The notes below the pieces were generated by a model that saw only the letters and a program-made list of their open reading frames with translations, was not told where the DNA came from and searched no databases. Of a stretch of DNA of 26,664 nucleotides, positions 1 to 7,770 are shown piece by piece. A program made the position numbers and the translations under genes. The stretch's first letter is position 1, and each line of letters starts with the position of its first letter. This stretch comes from Candidatus Omnitrophota bacterium (GTDB lineage Bacteria > Ratteibacteria > UBA8468 > B48-G9 > JAFGKM01): the NCBI GenBank assembly GCA_023818785.1, contig JAMWCO010000001.1, positions 1-26,664 of the forward strand, written 5' to 3'.

Positions 1-648
1 TTCATAATTAAAACCGAGTAATTTTGATATTTCTTCTGCATATAAACCAGCACAGTTTATAACAATTTCTGAAAAATATTTACCCTTTTCTGTTTCTAAA
101 AGATAAAGACCATTTTTCTTTTCAATATTTATAACTTTTTCATCAAAACCAGTAAGTCCACCATTATTTATAAATTTCTCATAAAGACAATCCATCAAAT
201 AATGAACATTTAATATTCCTGTTGAGCCAGTATATAATGCACAAATTCCTTCAATTTCAGGAAATAAACTTTTTAATTCATTTTTCTCAATTATTTTAAT
301 ATCGGGAACTTCATTATCAATCCCCTGCTTATATAATCTTTCTATTTCATTTATTTCCTCTGGTTCAACTGCAACTGTTAATTTCCCTGTTTTTTTGTAA
401 AGAATATTATTTTCTTTTAAAAATTCATAAAGTAGTTCATTCCCTTCAACACATAATTTTGCCTTTAATGAACCAGTTGGATAATGAATTCCTGAATGTA
501 TAACTTCACTATTTCTTGAACTTGTTTCAAGTCCATATTTTTTATTTTTTTCAATCAAACCAACAGAATATTTCTTTGATAATTGATAAGAAATTGATAA
601 TCCAATAACTCCTGCACCAATAACAATAATATCAAAGTCCTTTTTCAT
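1..648 (-). CDS. lhgO: FAD-dependent oxidoreductase, L-2-hydroxyglutarate oxidase (LhgO)-like, partial
   Basis: The N-terminal 216 residues are visible; the gene runs off the left edge. The ATG at 646-648 is followed within a few codons by a Rossmann FAD-binding motif GAGVIG (residues 11-16) and an acidic residue at the end of strand 2 (E33). Residues 41-56 contain ETSSRNSEVIHSGIHY, whose HSGIHY block is characteristic of LhgO-type members of the D-amino acid oxidase (DAO) superfamily. LhgO oxidises L-2-hydroxyglutarate to 2-oxoglutarate and passes electrons to the quinone pool; that role is known for the family and inferred here. The start codon lies inside the end of the SGNH hydrolase gene (17-base overlap), so the two are probably translated from one message. 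Other DAO-family substrates cannot be excluded because the substrate-binding half is outside the window. Confidence 0.8.
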   Translation of the reverse strand, partial: MKKDFDIIVIGAGVIGLSISYQLSKKYSVGLIEKNKKYGLETSSRNSEVIHSGIHYPTGSLKAKLCVEGNELLYEFLKENNILYKKTGKLTVAVEPEEINEIERLYKQGIDNEVPDIKIIEKNELKSLFPEIEGICALYTGSTGILNVHYLMDCLYEKFINNGGLTGFDEKVINIEKKNGLYLLETEKGKYFSEIVINCAGLYAEEISKLLGFNYE

Positions 649-1306
649 TTATAAATTCCAAGTACGGTCCTAACATTTTAAAAAGTTGATTTGCAATTAA
701 AAAATGACCTGTAGAATTTGGATGAACAGGTTCTGGTGCAAATGTTTCTGGCTCAAAATATCTAAGATATTCCTGAAAAACTCTATGAATTTTTAAATGA
801 TATGTTTCATATTTCTTACTCATTTCTTCCACTATTTCAATATATTCTTCAATCTCTTTTAAAACTTTCCCTCTAAAATTATCAGTTGTATCAGTTGAAA
901 TATAAAATGGTTCAATTAAAATTATTTTACAATTAAGTTTCTCTGTTGTCCTTTTAAGAATATAATCATATCTTTTCCTGTAATTTTCAGGAGTAAATTC
1001 TGTCCATGCTTCAAACTTATTTAAAACTCTGTGGAGGTCATTTATTCCTATTAATATAATTAACCAATCTGGTTTTTGATAAATAACATCATCTTCCCAT
1101 CTATTTTCAAGGTCAAGTATTGTATTTCCACCTATACCCTTATTAATTATTTCTATTTTTCTATTTGGGAAATTAGAAATCACCATATCTGAAAAAAGTT
1201 TAACATATCCATTCCCAAGTGGTTTAAATTCTCCTCTTCTACCGCAATCTGTAATACTATCTCCTATAAAAAGAACTTTCTCTCCATTTTTTATTTTAAA
1301 TTCCAT
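632..1306 (-). CDS. SGNH/GDSL-family hydrolase
   Basis: A 224-residue protein with the SGNH blocks in order: GDSITD at 15-20 (nucleophile S17), GGN at 59-61, GIND at 87-90, and a C-terminal PVHPNSTGH block with H195. These are the serine, glycine, asparagine and histidine that name the family of esterases, acetylesterases and lipases. In most members an Asp sits three residues before the His; here that position is Glu (E192). No signal peptide or membrane segment is seen, so it is probably cytoplasmic. The ATG at 1306 has an AAAGGAG ribosome-binding site about 6 bases upstream. It sits 44 bases after efp and overlaps the following LhgO-like gene. The substrate is unknown; carbohydrate deacetylation is common for this subgroup but is only a guess. 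Confidence 0.85.
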   Translation of the reverse strand: MEFKIKNGEKVLFIGDSITDCGRRGEFKPLGNGYVKLFSDMVISNFPNRKIEIINKGIGGNTILDLENRWEDDVIYQKPDWLIILIGINDLHRVLNKFEAWTEFTPENYRKRYDYILKRTTEKLNCKIILIEPFYISTDTTDNFRGKVLKEIEEYIEIVEEMSKKYETYHLKIHRVFQEYLRYFEPETFAPEPVHPNSTGHFLIANQLFKMLGPYLEFINEKGL

Positions 1307-1350
1307 CTCTACTCCTTTTTCTAAATCTGGTTTTAATTAAAAAGTTAAAT

Positions 1351-1914
1351 TTATTTATGGACTCTTTCTATATATTGATGAGTTTTTGTTGAGATTCTTA
1401 CAATATCTCCTTCTTTTATAAATTGAGGGACTAAAATTTCCATACCATTTTCAAGAGTTGCACTTTTCCATGTACTATCTGTTCCACTTTTTATTCCTTC
1501 ACCTGTTCTTATTACTCTCAAATCAACATATTCAGGTATAACAACACTTATTGGATTCCCTTCAAAAATTTGAATTTTTAATTTAACACCTTCTTTTATA
1601 TATTTTTTAAAATCACCTATTGTATAAGATGGAAGTTCTATCATATCAAATGTTTCTGGATGAATAAAATAAAAACTTTCTCCATCTGAATAACTATATT
1701 CCATTTCTATTTCTTCAATCTCAATATTTTCTATTTTTTCATCAGGAGAGACCCTTAAATCGTAGGTATGCCCTGTTTTTAAATCAAGTAATTTAAGATA
1801 TGTATAACTTGAAAATTGTGCAGTCCGTGCTTTTGTTTCTATTTCCAAAACTTTATATAACTTGCCTTCTCTTTTTATTATCATCCCCTCTTTTATTTCA
1901 GATACATTAATCAT
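1351..1914 (-). CDS. efp: Elongation factor P, non-canonical tip loop
   Basis: A 187-residue protein of normal EF-P length with all three beta-barrel domains: an N-terminal KOW-like domain (about 1-62), an OB domain (about 63-125), and a C-terminal OB domain with the family ending GDIVRISTKTHQYIERV. EF-P binds between the ribosomal P and E sites and rescues stalling at consecutive prolines. The domain I loop that normally carries PGKG with the modified Lys34 reads TKARTAQF (27-34). There is no PGKG and no lysine at the tip; the nearest basic residues are K28 and R30. The loop from G17 to the conserved TG (47-48) is one residue longer than in E. coli EF-P and one shorter than in EfpL/YeiP, as I remember those sequences. 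A GGAG site lies upstream of the ATG. No EF-P modification gene is visible in the window. It may belong to an Arg- or EfpL-like EF-P subfamily. Confidence 0.92.
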   Translation of the reverse strand: MINVSEIKEGMIIKREGKLYKVLEIETKARTAQFSSYTYLKLLDLKTGHTYDLRVSPDEKIENIEIEEIEMEYSYSDGESFYFIHPETFDMIELPSYTIGDFKKYIKEGVKLKIQIFEGNPISVVIPEYVDLRVIRTGEGIKSGTDSTWKSATLENGMEILVPQFIKEGDIVRISTKTHQYIERVHK

Positions 1915-1946
1915 ACTTTTTCTCCATTATTTTTCTCTTATTATAT

Positions 1947-1975
1947 TTTATACCTTTTTAACTTTTTCTTTTCAA
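1947..1975 (-). promoter_or_regulatory. Sigma70-type promoter for efp
   Basis: Read on the minus strand: TTGAAA (1970-1975), a 17-base spacer, then TATAAA (1947-1952). It begins right after the stop of the UroD-like gene and would start RNA near 1940, leaving a leader of about 25 bases before the efp ATG. An alternative TATAAT at 1940-1945 lacks a good -35. In an AT-rich genome chance matches are common, so this is moderate support only. Confidence 0.45.
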
Positions 1976-1977
1976 TC

Positions 1978-3072
1978 TTATGTATTTTTTATCAGATAGT
2001 TTCTAATCTCTTCTGCATCTTTTAAATTTTTTATCTGGTTCCAAAAATGATATACAACTCTTTCTGGTCCAAGTTCTTTATGGAAAATCTTCACTTCTTC
2101 AAATGATTGAGGATATATAACAACAGATTTCTTTGATTTAATTATTTTTTTTAAAATGTCAATCCAGTAAATATGTGGTTTATTTCCTGCTCCTGGGACC
2201 CATTGTATACCATTTATTTTTTTAATTGAAAGTAAATCATCAAGATGTTTTAATGCACCTGGACCATCAAGATGAAATATTGAATGGTCAAGGAAATTCG
2301 CTTCATACTCAATATAAGGTAGGGCAAATTTTCTAAACATTTCTTTTGAAATCATACATATAAAATCACATTGAATTGTGCAATATTTTTTTTCTGAATA
2401 AAATGGAATCCAACAAGTTGTTCCCCATCTTTCCATTTCTGTTAAATCATAGATTTCATTGTAAATATCAATAAAGATATATTTTATTTCTTCAAGTATT
2501 TCTTTTATTAATTCAGGTATTTCTATTAAATCAATACATAATTTTTCAGTTCCTCTTATTGCTCTCAATAAGTCAAGATGTGTATGAAAATCTGGCATCT
2601 GTAATAAAAATTTTCCATTCCCTTTATCAGAAGCATATTTGTAAAATTCAATAAATTTTTTATACCAGACACCTTCTTTATCAATCTCAATCTTTTTAAA
2701 ATTATTCCAATTATCAATGAATGGTTCTATCCATGCAGTTTTGCTTTTAATCCTTATATTTTTTTCTCCTCCTTTCACAAAATATGAAATTGTATCAGGA
2801 CCAAAAGAAATTCTCAAAGAAGGAATAGTTTCTGCAAAGAAAATAGTATTTTCACAAAACTCTTCAAACTTATCTATTGGTTGTTCAAAATTTCCATCAA
2901 TCCCAGATAGATAATCTGGAGGAAGTATCTTTTTTTCATTTTTTGGGAAACAAGCAATAATTAAAGGTCTATCTATGATTTCTCCATTCCAAAAAGCATC
3001 CCAGTATTTTTTTGCTTCTTCAAAATCATCTTTATATTTTAGATACAACTTTTGGTTTTGTCCCTTCTCCAT
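1978..3072 (-). CDS. Uroporphyrinogen decarboxylase (UroD)-like family protein
   Basis: A 364-residue protein of the UroD/methyltransferase TIM-barrel superfamily. The clearest block is FHLDGPGALKHLDDL (266-280), followed by INGIQWVPGAG (286-296) close to the C terminus. This block is typical of the UroD-like proteins, often several per genome, of Lentisphaerae, Omnitrophota and related bacteria rather than of true HemE. No heme genes are nearby. Related proteins include corrinoid-dependent methyltransferases, so a methyl-transfer or decarboxylation role is possible but unproven. The ATG at 3072 overlaps the end of the RseC-like gene by 41 bases and has only a weak AAAGG upstream. A TTG at codon 9 is an alternative start. 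Confidence 0.8.
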   Translation of the reverse strand: MEKGQNQKLYLKYKDDFEEAKKYWDAFWNGEIIDRPLIIACFPKNEKKILPPDYLSGIDGNFEQPIDKFEEFCENTIFFAETIPSLRISFGPDTISYFVKGGEKNIRIKSKTAWIEPFIDNWNNFKKIEIDKEGVWYKKFIEFYKYASDKGNGKFLLQMPDFHTHLDLLRAIRGTEKLCIDLIEIPELIKEILEEIKYIFIDIYNEIYDLTEMERWGTTCWIPFYSEKKYCTIQCDFICMISKEMFRKFALPYIEYEANFLDHSIFHLDGPGALKHLDDLLSIKKINGIQWVPGAGNKPHIYWIDILKKIIKSKKSVVIYPQSFEEVKIFHKELGPERVVYHFWNQIKNLKDAEEIRNYLIKNT

Positions 3073-3421
3073 AAATTTTGCCTTTTTTAAATCCGATTAT
3101 CCAAAATAAAATAAAAAATAGACAAAAAATTATAACTTTTAAAAAAATATTCTTCAAAAAATAAGCAAAAATAATCCCAAGTATAAATCCTAAAAGTGGA
3201 AATCCATAAATATAAAGAGAAATTTTAAATATTGCATCCTCATTTATCTCAATCTCAACATTATCCCCAACTTTTGCATCAATTAAATTTTCTGCTTCAA
3301 TTATTGGCTGTCTTGGAATCACTTTTTTACATAATCCACAACTTTTACATTTCTCTTTTTCTTCCATTAAAACAATTACTATATCATCTTTTACTTCTAT
3401 TATTTTACCTTTTTCTTTCAT
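3032..3421 (-). CDS. RseC/MucC-like (SoxR-reducing system) membrane protein
   Basis: A 129-residue protein with the RseC architecture: a short N-terminal beta region, a cysteine cluster CKSCGLC (C25, C28, C31), and two C-terminal membrane helices (about 68-88 and 94-111) followed by a basic tail. RseC proteins are inner-membrane proteins linked to redox control, including reduction of the SoxR Fe-S cluster together with Rnf/Rsx complexes. No rnf, rsx or rse gene is visible here, so its partner is unknown. I chose the ATG at 3421 because CAGGA lies about 9 bases upstream; a TTG nine codons earlier (3448) is possible. The gene overlaps the downstream UroD-like gene by 41 bases, so the two are probably co-transcribed. 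Confidence 0.75.
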   Translation of the reverse strand: MKEKGKIIEVKDDIVIVLMEEKEKCKSCGLCKKVIPRQPIIEAENLIDAKVGDNVEIEINEDAIFKISLYIYGFPLLGFILGIIFAYFLKNIFLKVIIFCLFFILFWIIGFKKGKIYGEGTKPKVVSKI

Positions 3422-3529
3422 CACTTTTATTCCTGAAAATAAAATCAATTATGATTTCTGATGTTCTTTTCCCTAACAAATATCCGTTTTTACTAAAATA
3501 ATAACTACATATGTTATCAATTTAATTAT

Positions 3530-3558
3530 ATTATAAAGAAAATCTATTTGGCAACCAA
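3530..3558 (-). promoter_or_regulatory. Sigma70-type promoter for the RseC-like/UroD-like operon
   Basis: Read on the minus strand: TTGGTT (3553-3558), a 17-base spacer, then a perfect TATAAT (3530-3535). It would give a leader of roughly 100 bases before the ATG at 3421. It faces away from, and overlaps, the promoter candidates of the MFS gene on the other strand. Confidence 0.5.
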
Positions 3559-3589
3559 TTTTTGATATTGTGTAAAAATAGGTTAAAAT
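3548..3589 (+). promoter_or_regulatory. Promoter region of the MFS/beta-CASP operon (two candidates)
   Basis: Two overlapping candidates: TTGGCA (3548-3553) with a 17-base spacer to TGTAAA (3571-3576), and TTGATA (3562-3567) with a 16-base spacer to TAAAAT (3584-3589). The second would start RNA only about 8 bases before the MFS ATG. That would fit the absence of a visible ribosome-binding site there. Which one is used cannot be decided from sequence. Confidence 0.4.
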
Positions 3590-3603
3590 TTATGAAATAA
3601 AAA

Positions 3604-4773
3604 ATGTGGAAAAAAACTTTTATTTCAACTTTTATTGCTCAAGTTTTGTCTATAATTGGTTTTTCTTTTGCTATGCCATTTTTACCATTTTTTATTTCTG
3701 AACTTGGTATAAAAGATATATCTTCTCAAACTTATTGGTCAGGAATAATATTATCTTCTTCAGGGCTTACTTTCACTCTTTTTTCTCCTATCTGGGGACA
3801 TTTTGCTGATAAATATGGAAGGAAAGTAATGGTTGTAAGGAGTATGTTTGGAGGGACTTTAATATTATTTCTTATCTCTTTTGTAAAAAATGTAAAACAA
3901 TTACTTATATGTAGATTGCTTCAAGGTGCTTTAACAGGAACAATAGTTGCTTCTGTTACTCTTGTTGCAAGTGTTGTCCCTATAGAAAAAAGTGGTTTTA
4001 CACTTGGAATGATGCAAACGGCTGTCTCTATTGGTAACTCTGTCGGTCCTTTTATTGGTGGTTTTTTAGCAGACAATTTCGGTTATAGAAATACTTTTAG
4101 GATTGGTGGACTTATCATTTTTGTTGGTGGACTTTTAGTTCTTTTATTTGCAAAAGAAAATATGTCAAATGTAAAAGAGAATAATGAAAATGTTTCATTT
4201 AGAGATATTTTGAAAATAAAAGGTTTCTGGATTGCAATAATGATTATGTTCGCAGTAAGGTTTTCAAATACAATACTTAGTCCATCCTTTCCTCTTGTTA
4301 TAAAAGAAATATTACACTCTCCAGAAAGATTAAATACAATAACAGGATTGATTATAGGAGTTGCTGCTGTAATAGAAGGTGTATCTGCTGCTTTTTTAGG
4401 ATTTATTGGAGATAATATAGGTTATTTAGGATTGACTATTAATTGTTTTACTATTGCTGCAATTGCTTCCTTAGGTCATTTTTTCTCTTATTCAATTATT
4501 ATCCTTTTCATTTTCAGAATTTTATATGTTGGGAGTGTTGCTGGTCTTATCCCTTCTGCTAATTCAATAATTAAAAAACTTATTGAAGAAAAATCTATTG
4601 GTAAGGCATATGGGATATTAAATTCTATAAGTATGCTTGGTTTGGCTTTTGGTCCATTTATTGGTGGTTATACTGGAAAGATTTTAGGAGTGAGGTCTCC
4701 ATTTTTGATAACAGCAATTACACAGAGTTTAATATCTTTAGTTTTATTTAAATTTTTGAAAGATAGAAAGTAA
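3604..4773 (+). CDS. Major facilitator superfamily (MFS) transporter
   Basis: A 389-residue, strongly hydrophobic protein with the length and pattern of a 12-helix MFS permease. The signature motif A, GHFADKYGRK (65-74), lies in the loop between helices 2 and 3. A degenerate copy (GFIGDN) occupies the equivalent position in the second half, as expected from the internal duplication. The first half contains glycine-rich GNSVGPFIGG, typical of proton-coupled drug-exporter (DHA1-type) members, so efflux of a small molecule is the likeliest role; the substrate is unknown. No Shine-Dalgarno sequence is seen before the ATG at 3604. Twenty bases separate it from the next gene, so the two form an operon. 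Confidence 0.88.
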   Translation: MWKKTFISTFIAQVLSIIGFSFAMPFLPFFISELGIKDISSQTYWSGIILSSSGLTFTLFSPIWGHFADKYGRKVMVVRSMFGGTLILFLISFVKNVKQLLICRLLQGALTGTIVASVTLVASVVPIEKSGFTLGMMQTAVSIGNSVGPFIGGFLADNFGYRNTFRIGGLIIFVGGLLVLLFAKENMSNVKENNENVSFRDILKIKGFWIAIMIMFAVRFSNTILSPSFPLVIKEILHSPERLNTITGLIIGVAAVIEGVSAAFLGFIGDNIGYLGLTINCFTIAAIASLGHFFSYSIIILFIFRILYVGSVAGLIPSANSIIKKLIEEKSIGKAYGILNSISMLGLAFGPFIGGYTGKILGVRSPFLITAITQSLISLVLFKFLKDRK

Positions 4774-4793
4774 AAATCTAAGGGAGGAGATGT

Positions 4794-6179
4794 ATGAAAA
4801 TTAAATTTCTTGGTGCAACAAAAAATGTAACTGGTTCAAAATTTTATATACAAGCGGATGGGAAGAATATACTTATTGATTGTGGATTATTTCAGGAAAG
4901 GGAATTAAAAAATAGAAACTGGGGAAAATTTCCAATCCCACCAGAAAATATTGATTATATACTTTTAACTCATGCACATCTTGACCATTCTGGATACTTA
5001 CCAAAGATTGTAAAAGATGGTTTTTCAGGAAAAATCTTATGTTCTCTTCCAACATTAGAAATAACAAAAGTAGCACTACTTGATTCTGCAAAATTACAAG
5101 TTGAAGATGCTGAAAAAAAGAAAAAAAGACATGAAAAAGAAGGGAAAAAAGGACCATATCCTGAAATCCCTTTATATGATGTAGAGGATGTAATGAATGT
5201 ATTTGATTTATTTCAACCAGTTTCATATAATAAAGAAGTTAATTTATCAAAAGATATAAAAGTTATTTTTTACAAATCAGGTCATATACTTGGCTCCTCT
5301 TTCATAAAGATTATAACAGAAGGTAAAGAGATTGTTTTTTCAGGAGATATAGGAAGAAAAGAAAGCCCAATTTTGCCAAACCCTGATATTTTAGAAAGTG
5401 CTGATATTTTGATAATGGAAACAACTTATGGTGATAGAATTCATGAAAAAAGAGAAATTGCTGAAGAAAAACTTGTGGATATTATAAATGAAACAAATAA
5501 AAAAAGAGGCAATATTGTTATACCAACTTTCGCAATAGAGAGAGCACAGGAAATTTTATATTATCTTAAAAAACTCCTTTTGGAAGATAAAATTCCACAT
5601 TTACTTACATTCCTTGATAGTCCAATGGCTATTGAAATAACAGAAATTTTTAAAAAATATCTATCCTATCTTGATGGAGAAGCAGAAAAATTATTAAAAA
5701 ACAAAATATCTCCTTTTGATTTCCCTCTTTTACATCTTACAAAAACAGTTGAAGAATCAAAAATGATTAATCATATAAAGGGCTCTGTAATTATTATGGC
5801 TGGAAGTGGAATGTGCACAGGCGGTAGGATTAAACATCATCTTATTAAAAATATTGAGAGAGAAGAATCATCTATCCTTTTTGTTGGGTATCAAGCAAAA
5901 GGAACTCTTGGAAGAGAAATACTTGAAAAACATAATGTAAGAATTTTAGGAAATTTTTATAATGTTAGGGCAAGAATTGAAAAAATAGATGGATTTTCTG
6001 GTCATGCTGATAGAGATGAACTACTGGAATGGATATATGGATTTAAAAAACAACCTGAAAATATCTTTTTAGTTCATGGAGAAGAAAATGTTATAAATAC
6101 TTTTTCAGAAATATTAAGGGAAAGATACTCTAAATCAAAAATAATTATCCCTTCTTATCTTGATGTATTTGAACTTTGA
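4794..6179 (+). CDS. MBL-fold/beta-CASP ribonuclease (YSH1/CPSF73-like)
   Basis: A 461-residue protein with metallo-beta-lactamase motif II THAHLDH (59-65), the later metal ligands H164 (SGHILGS) and D185 (FSGDIGR), and the beta-CASP features PTFAIERAQE (244-253), the GSGMCTGGR block near 337-345 and SGHAD (402-406, H404), followed by LVHGE (H428). This set marks metal-dependent RNA endo/exonucleases of the CPSF73-like bacterial group (for example Thermus TTHA0252) rather than RNase J. It probably acts in cytoplasmic RNA processing or decay using two zinc ions. The ATG at 4794 has a strong AGGGAGGAG site. The 3' end overlaps the opposing aminotransferase gene by 25 bases, leaving no room for a terminator. 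Confidence 0.92.
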   Translation: MKIKFLGATKNVTGSKFYIQADGKNILIDCGLFQERELKNRNWGKFPIPPENIDYILLTHAHLDHSGYLPKIVKDGFSGKILCSLPTLEITKVALLDSAKLQVEDAEKKKKRHEKEGKKGPYPEIPLYDVEDVMNVFDLFQPVSYNKEVNLSKDIKVIFYKSGHILGSSFIKIITEGKEIVFSGDIGRKESPILPNPDILESADILIMETTYGDRIHEKREIAEEKLVDIINETNKKRGNIVIPTFAIERAQEILYYLKKLLLEDKIPHLLTFLDSPMAIEITEIFKKYLSYLDGEAEKLLKNKISPFDFPLLHLTKTVEESKMINHIKGSVIIMAGSGMCTGGRIKHHLIKNIEREESSILFVGYQAKGTLGREILEKHNVRILGNFYNVRARIEKIDGFSGHADRDELLEWIYGFKKQPENIFLVHGEENVINTFSEILRERYSKSKIIIPSYLDVFEL

Positions 6180-7354
6180 AAAATCTTTTTAAGATTTTTT
6201 ATTGCCTGCTTTATTCTCTGCTCGTTTTCAACAAGTGCAAATCTCACATATCCTTCTCCATATTTCCCAAAACCAACTCCAGGAGAAACAGCAATTTCAG
6301 CATTTTCAAGTAGATAAAGAGAAAACTTCATAGAGCCAATATTTTTAAATTTTTCAGGAATTTCTGCCCATATATACATTGTTGCTTTTGGTTTTTCTAC
6401 TCTCCATCCAATTTTATTAAGACCTTCAACAAGAACATCCCTTCTTTTTCTGTATGTTTCTCTTACCTGGTCAATATATTTTTCATCAAGTCGTAAAGCA
6501 CATATAGCAGCAACTTGAATTGGTGTAAAAATCCCATAATCATAATAACTTTTTAATTTTGTAAGTGCTCCTATTATATATTTATTACCAACTGCAAAAC
6601 CAACACGCCAGCCAGGCATATTATATGTCTTTGAAAGGGAATAAAATTCTATTCCTAAATTCTTAGCATCTTTTACCTGTAAGAAACTTGGTGGTTTATA
6701 TCCATCAAAATATATTTCTGAATAAGCAATATCATGAATAACAATTAGGTCATTTTTCTTTGCAAATTTGACAACTTCTTTAAAAAAATCTATATCAACG
6801 ACTTGAGTTGTTGGATTGTTTGGATAACTTATAATCATTGCTTTTGGTTTTGGAAATCTATCATAAATTGGTTGTTTAAAATCTGGTATAAAATTGTTTT
6901 CCTTTGTTAATGGCATATCATAAATTGTCCCACCTGCAAAAATTACACTATATAGATGACTTGGATATGTTGGATTTGGAACAAGAACAACATCTCCTAT
7001 GTCAAAAATTGCAAGAGCAAGGTGACTTATCCCTTCTTTAGAACCAATACATACTACTACTTCTTCTTCAGGATCAAGTTTAACTCCAAATCTTTTTTCG
7101 TACCAGTTGGCAATCTCTTTTCTTAAATTGAATATCCCTTTTGAAACACTATATCTATGAACCTTAGGGTCTTTAAGAACCTCTTTTAATTTTTCTATTA
7201 TAGGTGTAGGTGGTGGTCTGTCAGGATTTCCCATCCCAAAATCAATAATATCTTTCCCTTCCCTTCTCAATTGTAGTTTTCTTGCATTAATCTGTTGGAA
7301 CATATAAACAGGTAAGTTTCTAATTCTTTGAGATTCAATATTTTTTATCTTCAT
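6155..7354 (-). CDS. alaC: AlaC-type class I aminotransferase (glutamate-pyruvate transaminase-like)
   Basis: A 399-residue PLP enzyme of fold type I. It shows the N-terminal DFGMGNPDRPPP block, the GSKEG PLP-phosphate region, YPNNPT, HDIAYSEIYFDG, and the Schiff-base lysine in SLSKTYNMPGWR (K242). These blocks closely follow E. coli AlaC (YfdZ) as I remember it. The same subfamily is often annotated as LL-diaminopimelate aminotransferase, so either alanine or DAP supply is possible. Both would serve the peptidoglycan genes upstream, because MurE here is DAP-type and MurC needs L-alanine. I preferred the ATG at 7354, with GAG upstream, over a TTG four codons earlier. Its start overlaps the remains of a HAD gene. 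Its 3' end overlaps the opposing ribonuclease gene. Confidence 0.85.
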   Translation of the reverse strand: MKIKNIESQRIRNLPVYMFQQINARKLQLRREGKDIIDFGMGNPDRPPPTPIIEKLKEVLKDPKVHRYSVSKGIFNLRKEIANWYEKRFGVKLDPEEEVVVCIGSKEGISHLALAIFDIGDVVLVPNPTYPSHLYSVIFAGGTIYDMPLTKENNFIPDFKQPIYDRFPKPKAMIISYPNNPTTQVVDIDFFKEVVKFAKKNDLIVIHDIAYSEIYFDGYKPPSFLQVKDAKNLGIEFYSLSKTYNMPGWRVGFAVGNKYIIGALTKLKSYYDYGIFTPIQVAAICALRLDEKYIDQVRETYRKRRDVLVEGLNKIGWRVEKPKATMYIWAEIPEKFKNIGSMKFSLYLLENAEIAVSPGVGFGKYGEGYVRFALVENEQRIKQAIKNLKKIFQSSNTSR

Positions 7355-7770
7355 TTTTACTCTCAAAATTTTCTATAATTTTTTTTAAATTTTCCAGATT
7401 CAATTCATTTATAATTATATCAGCATTTTTTAGTTTTTCAATTGACTGTGTAGTAGAAAATACCAACACAAAAAATCCCAGTTGATTTCGCTGATTTAAT
7501 TCCAGTTTCAGAATCTTCAAATGCAATTATATTTTCTGGCAAAATATTCAATTTTTTTGAGGTTAATATGTAGATATTCAGAACCTTTTTTATTTTTTCA
7601 GAAATTTTCTGTAAAAATAGAGTATCTTCAACACCAACTCCTTCTTCAAAATCATCTGATGCTAAATTAATATTATAGGAGGGTAAAAAACTCTTCCATG
7701 CTAAAACATATAATTTTTCTGTATCAAATAATACACCATCCCCATCAAAAATAATCCATTTTAATTTCAT
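7335..7770 (-). pseudogene. Broken HAD-superfamily phosphatase (beta-phosphoglucomutase-like)
   Basis: The N terminus carries the HAD motif I, FDGDGVLFDTE (residues 8-18), as in beta-phosphoglucomutase-like phosphatases. After about 60 residues it jumps to the C-terminal KLNILPENIIAFEDSETG block (motif IV). The stretch that normally holds the rest of the cap domain and motifs II and III, some 85-100 residues, is missing. A frameshift follows: the ATG frame ends at 7438, but the typical HAD tail (STTQSIEKLKNADIIINEL) continues in another frame to a stop at 7335. Removing one base from the four-A run at 7457-7460 would restore the frame. Two independent lesions, including loss of catalytic motifs, make a nonfunctional remnant likely. 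Its ATG overlaps the ftsW stop (ATGA), so it was once translationally coupled to ftsW. A sequencing error could explain the frameshift but not the internal loss. Confidence 0.82.

Noticed and set aside
4873..5226. A 117-codon minus-strand frame inside the beta-CASP gene
   Set aside because: It is the antisense of a gene with clear catalytic motifs and has no start signals.
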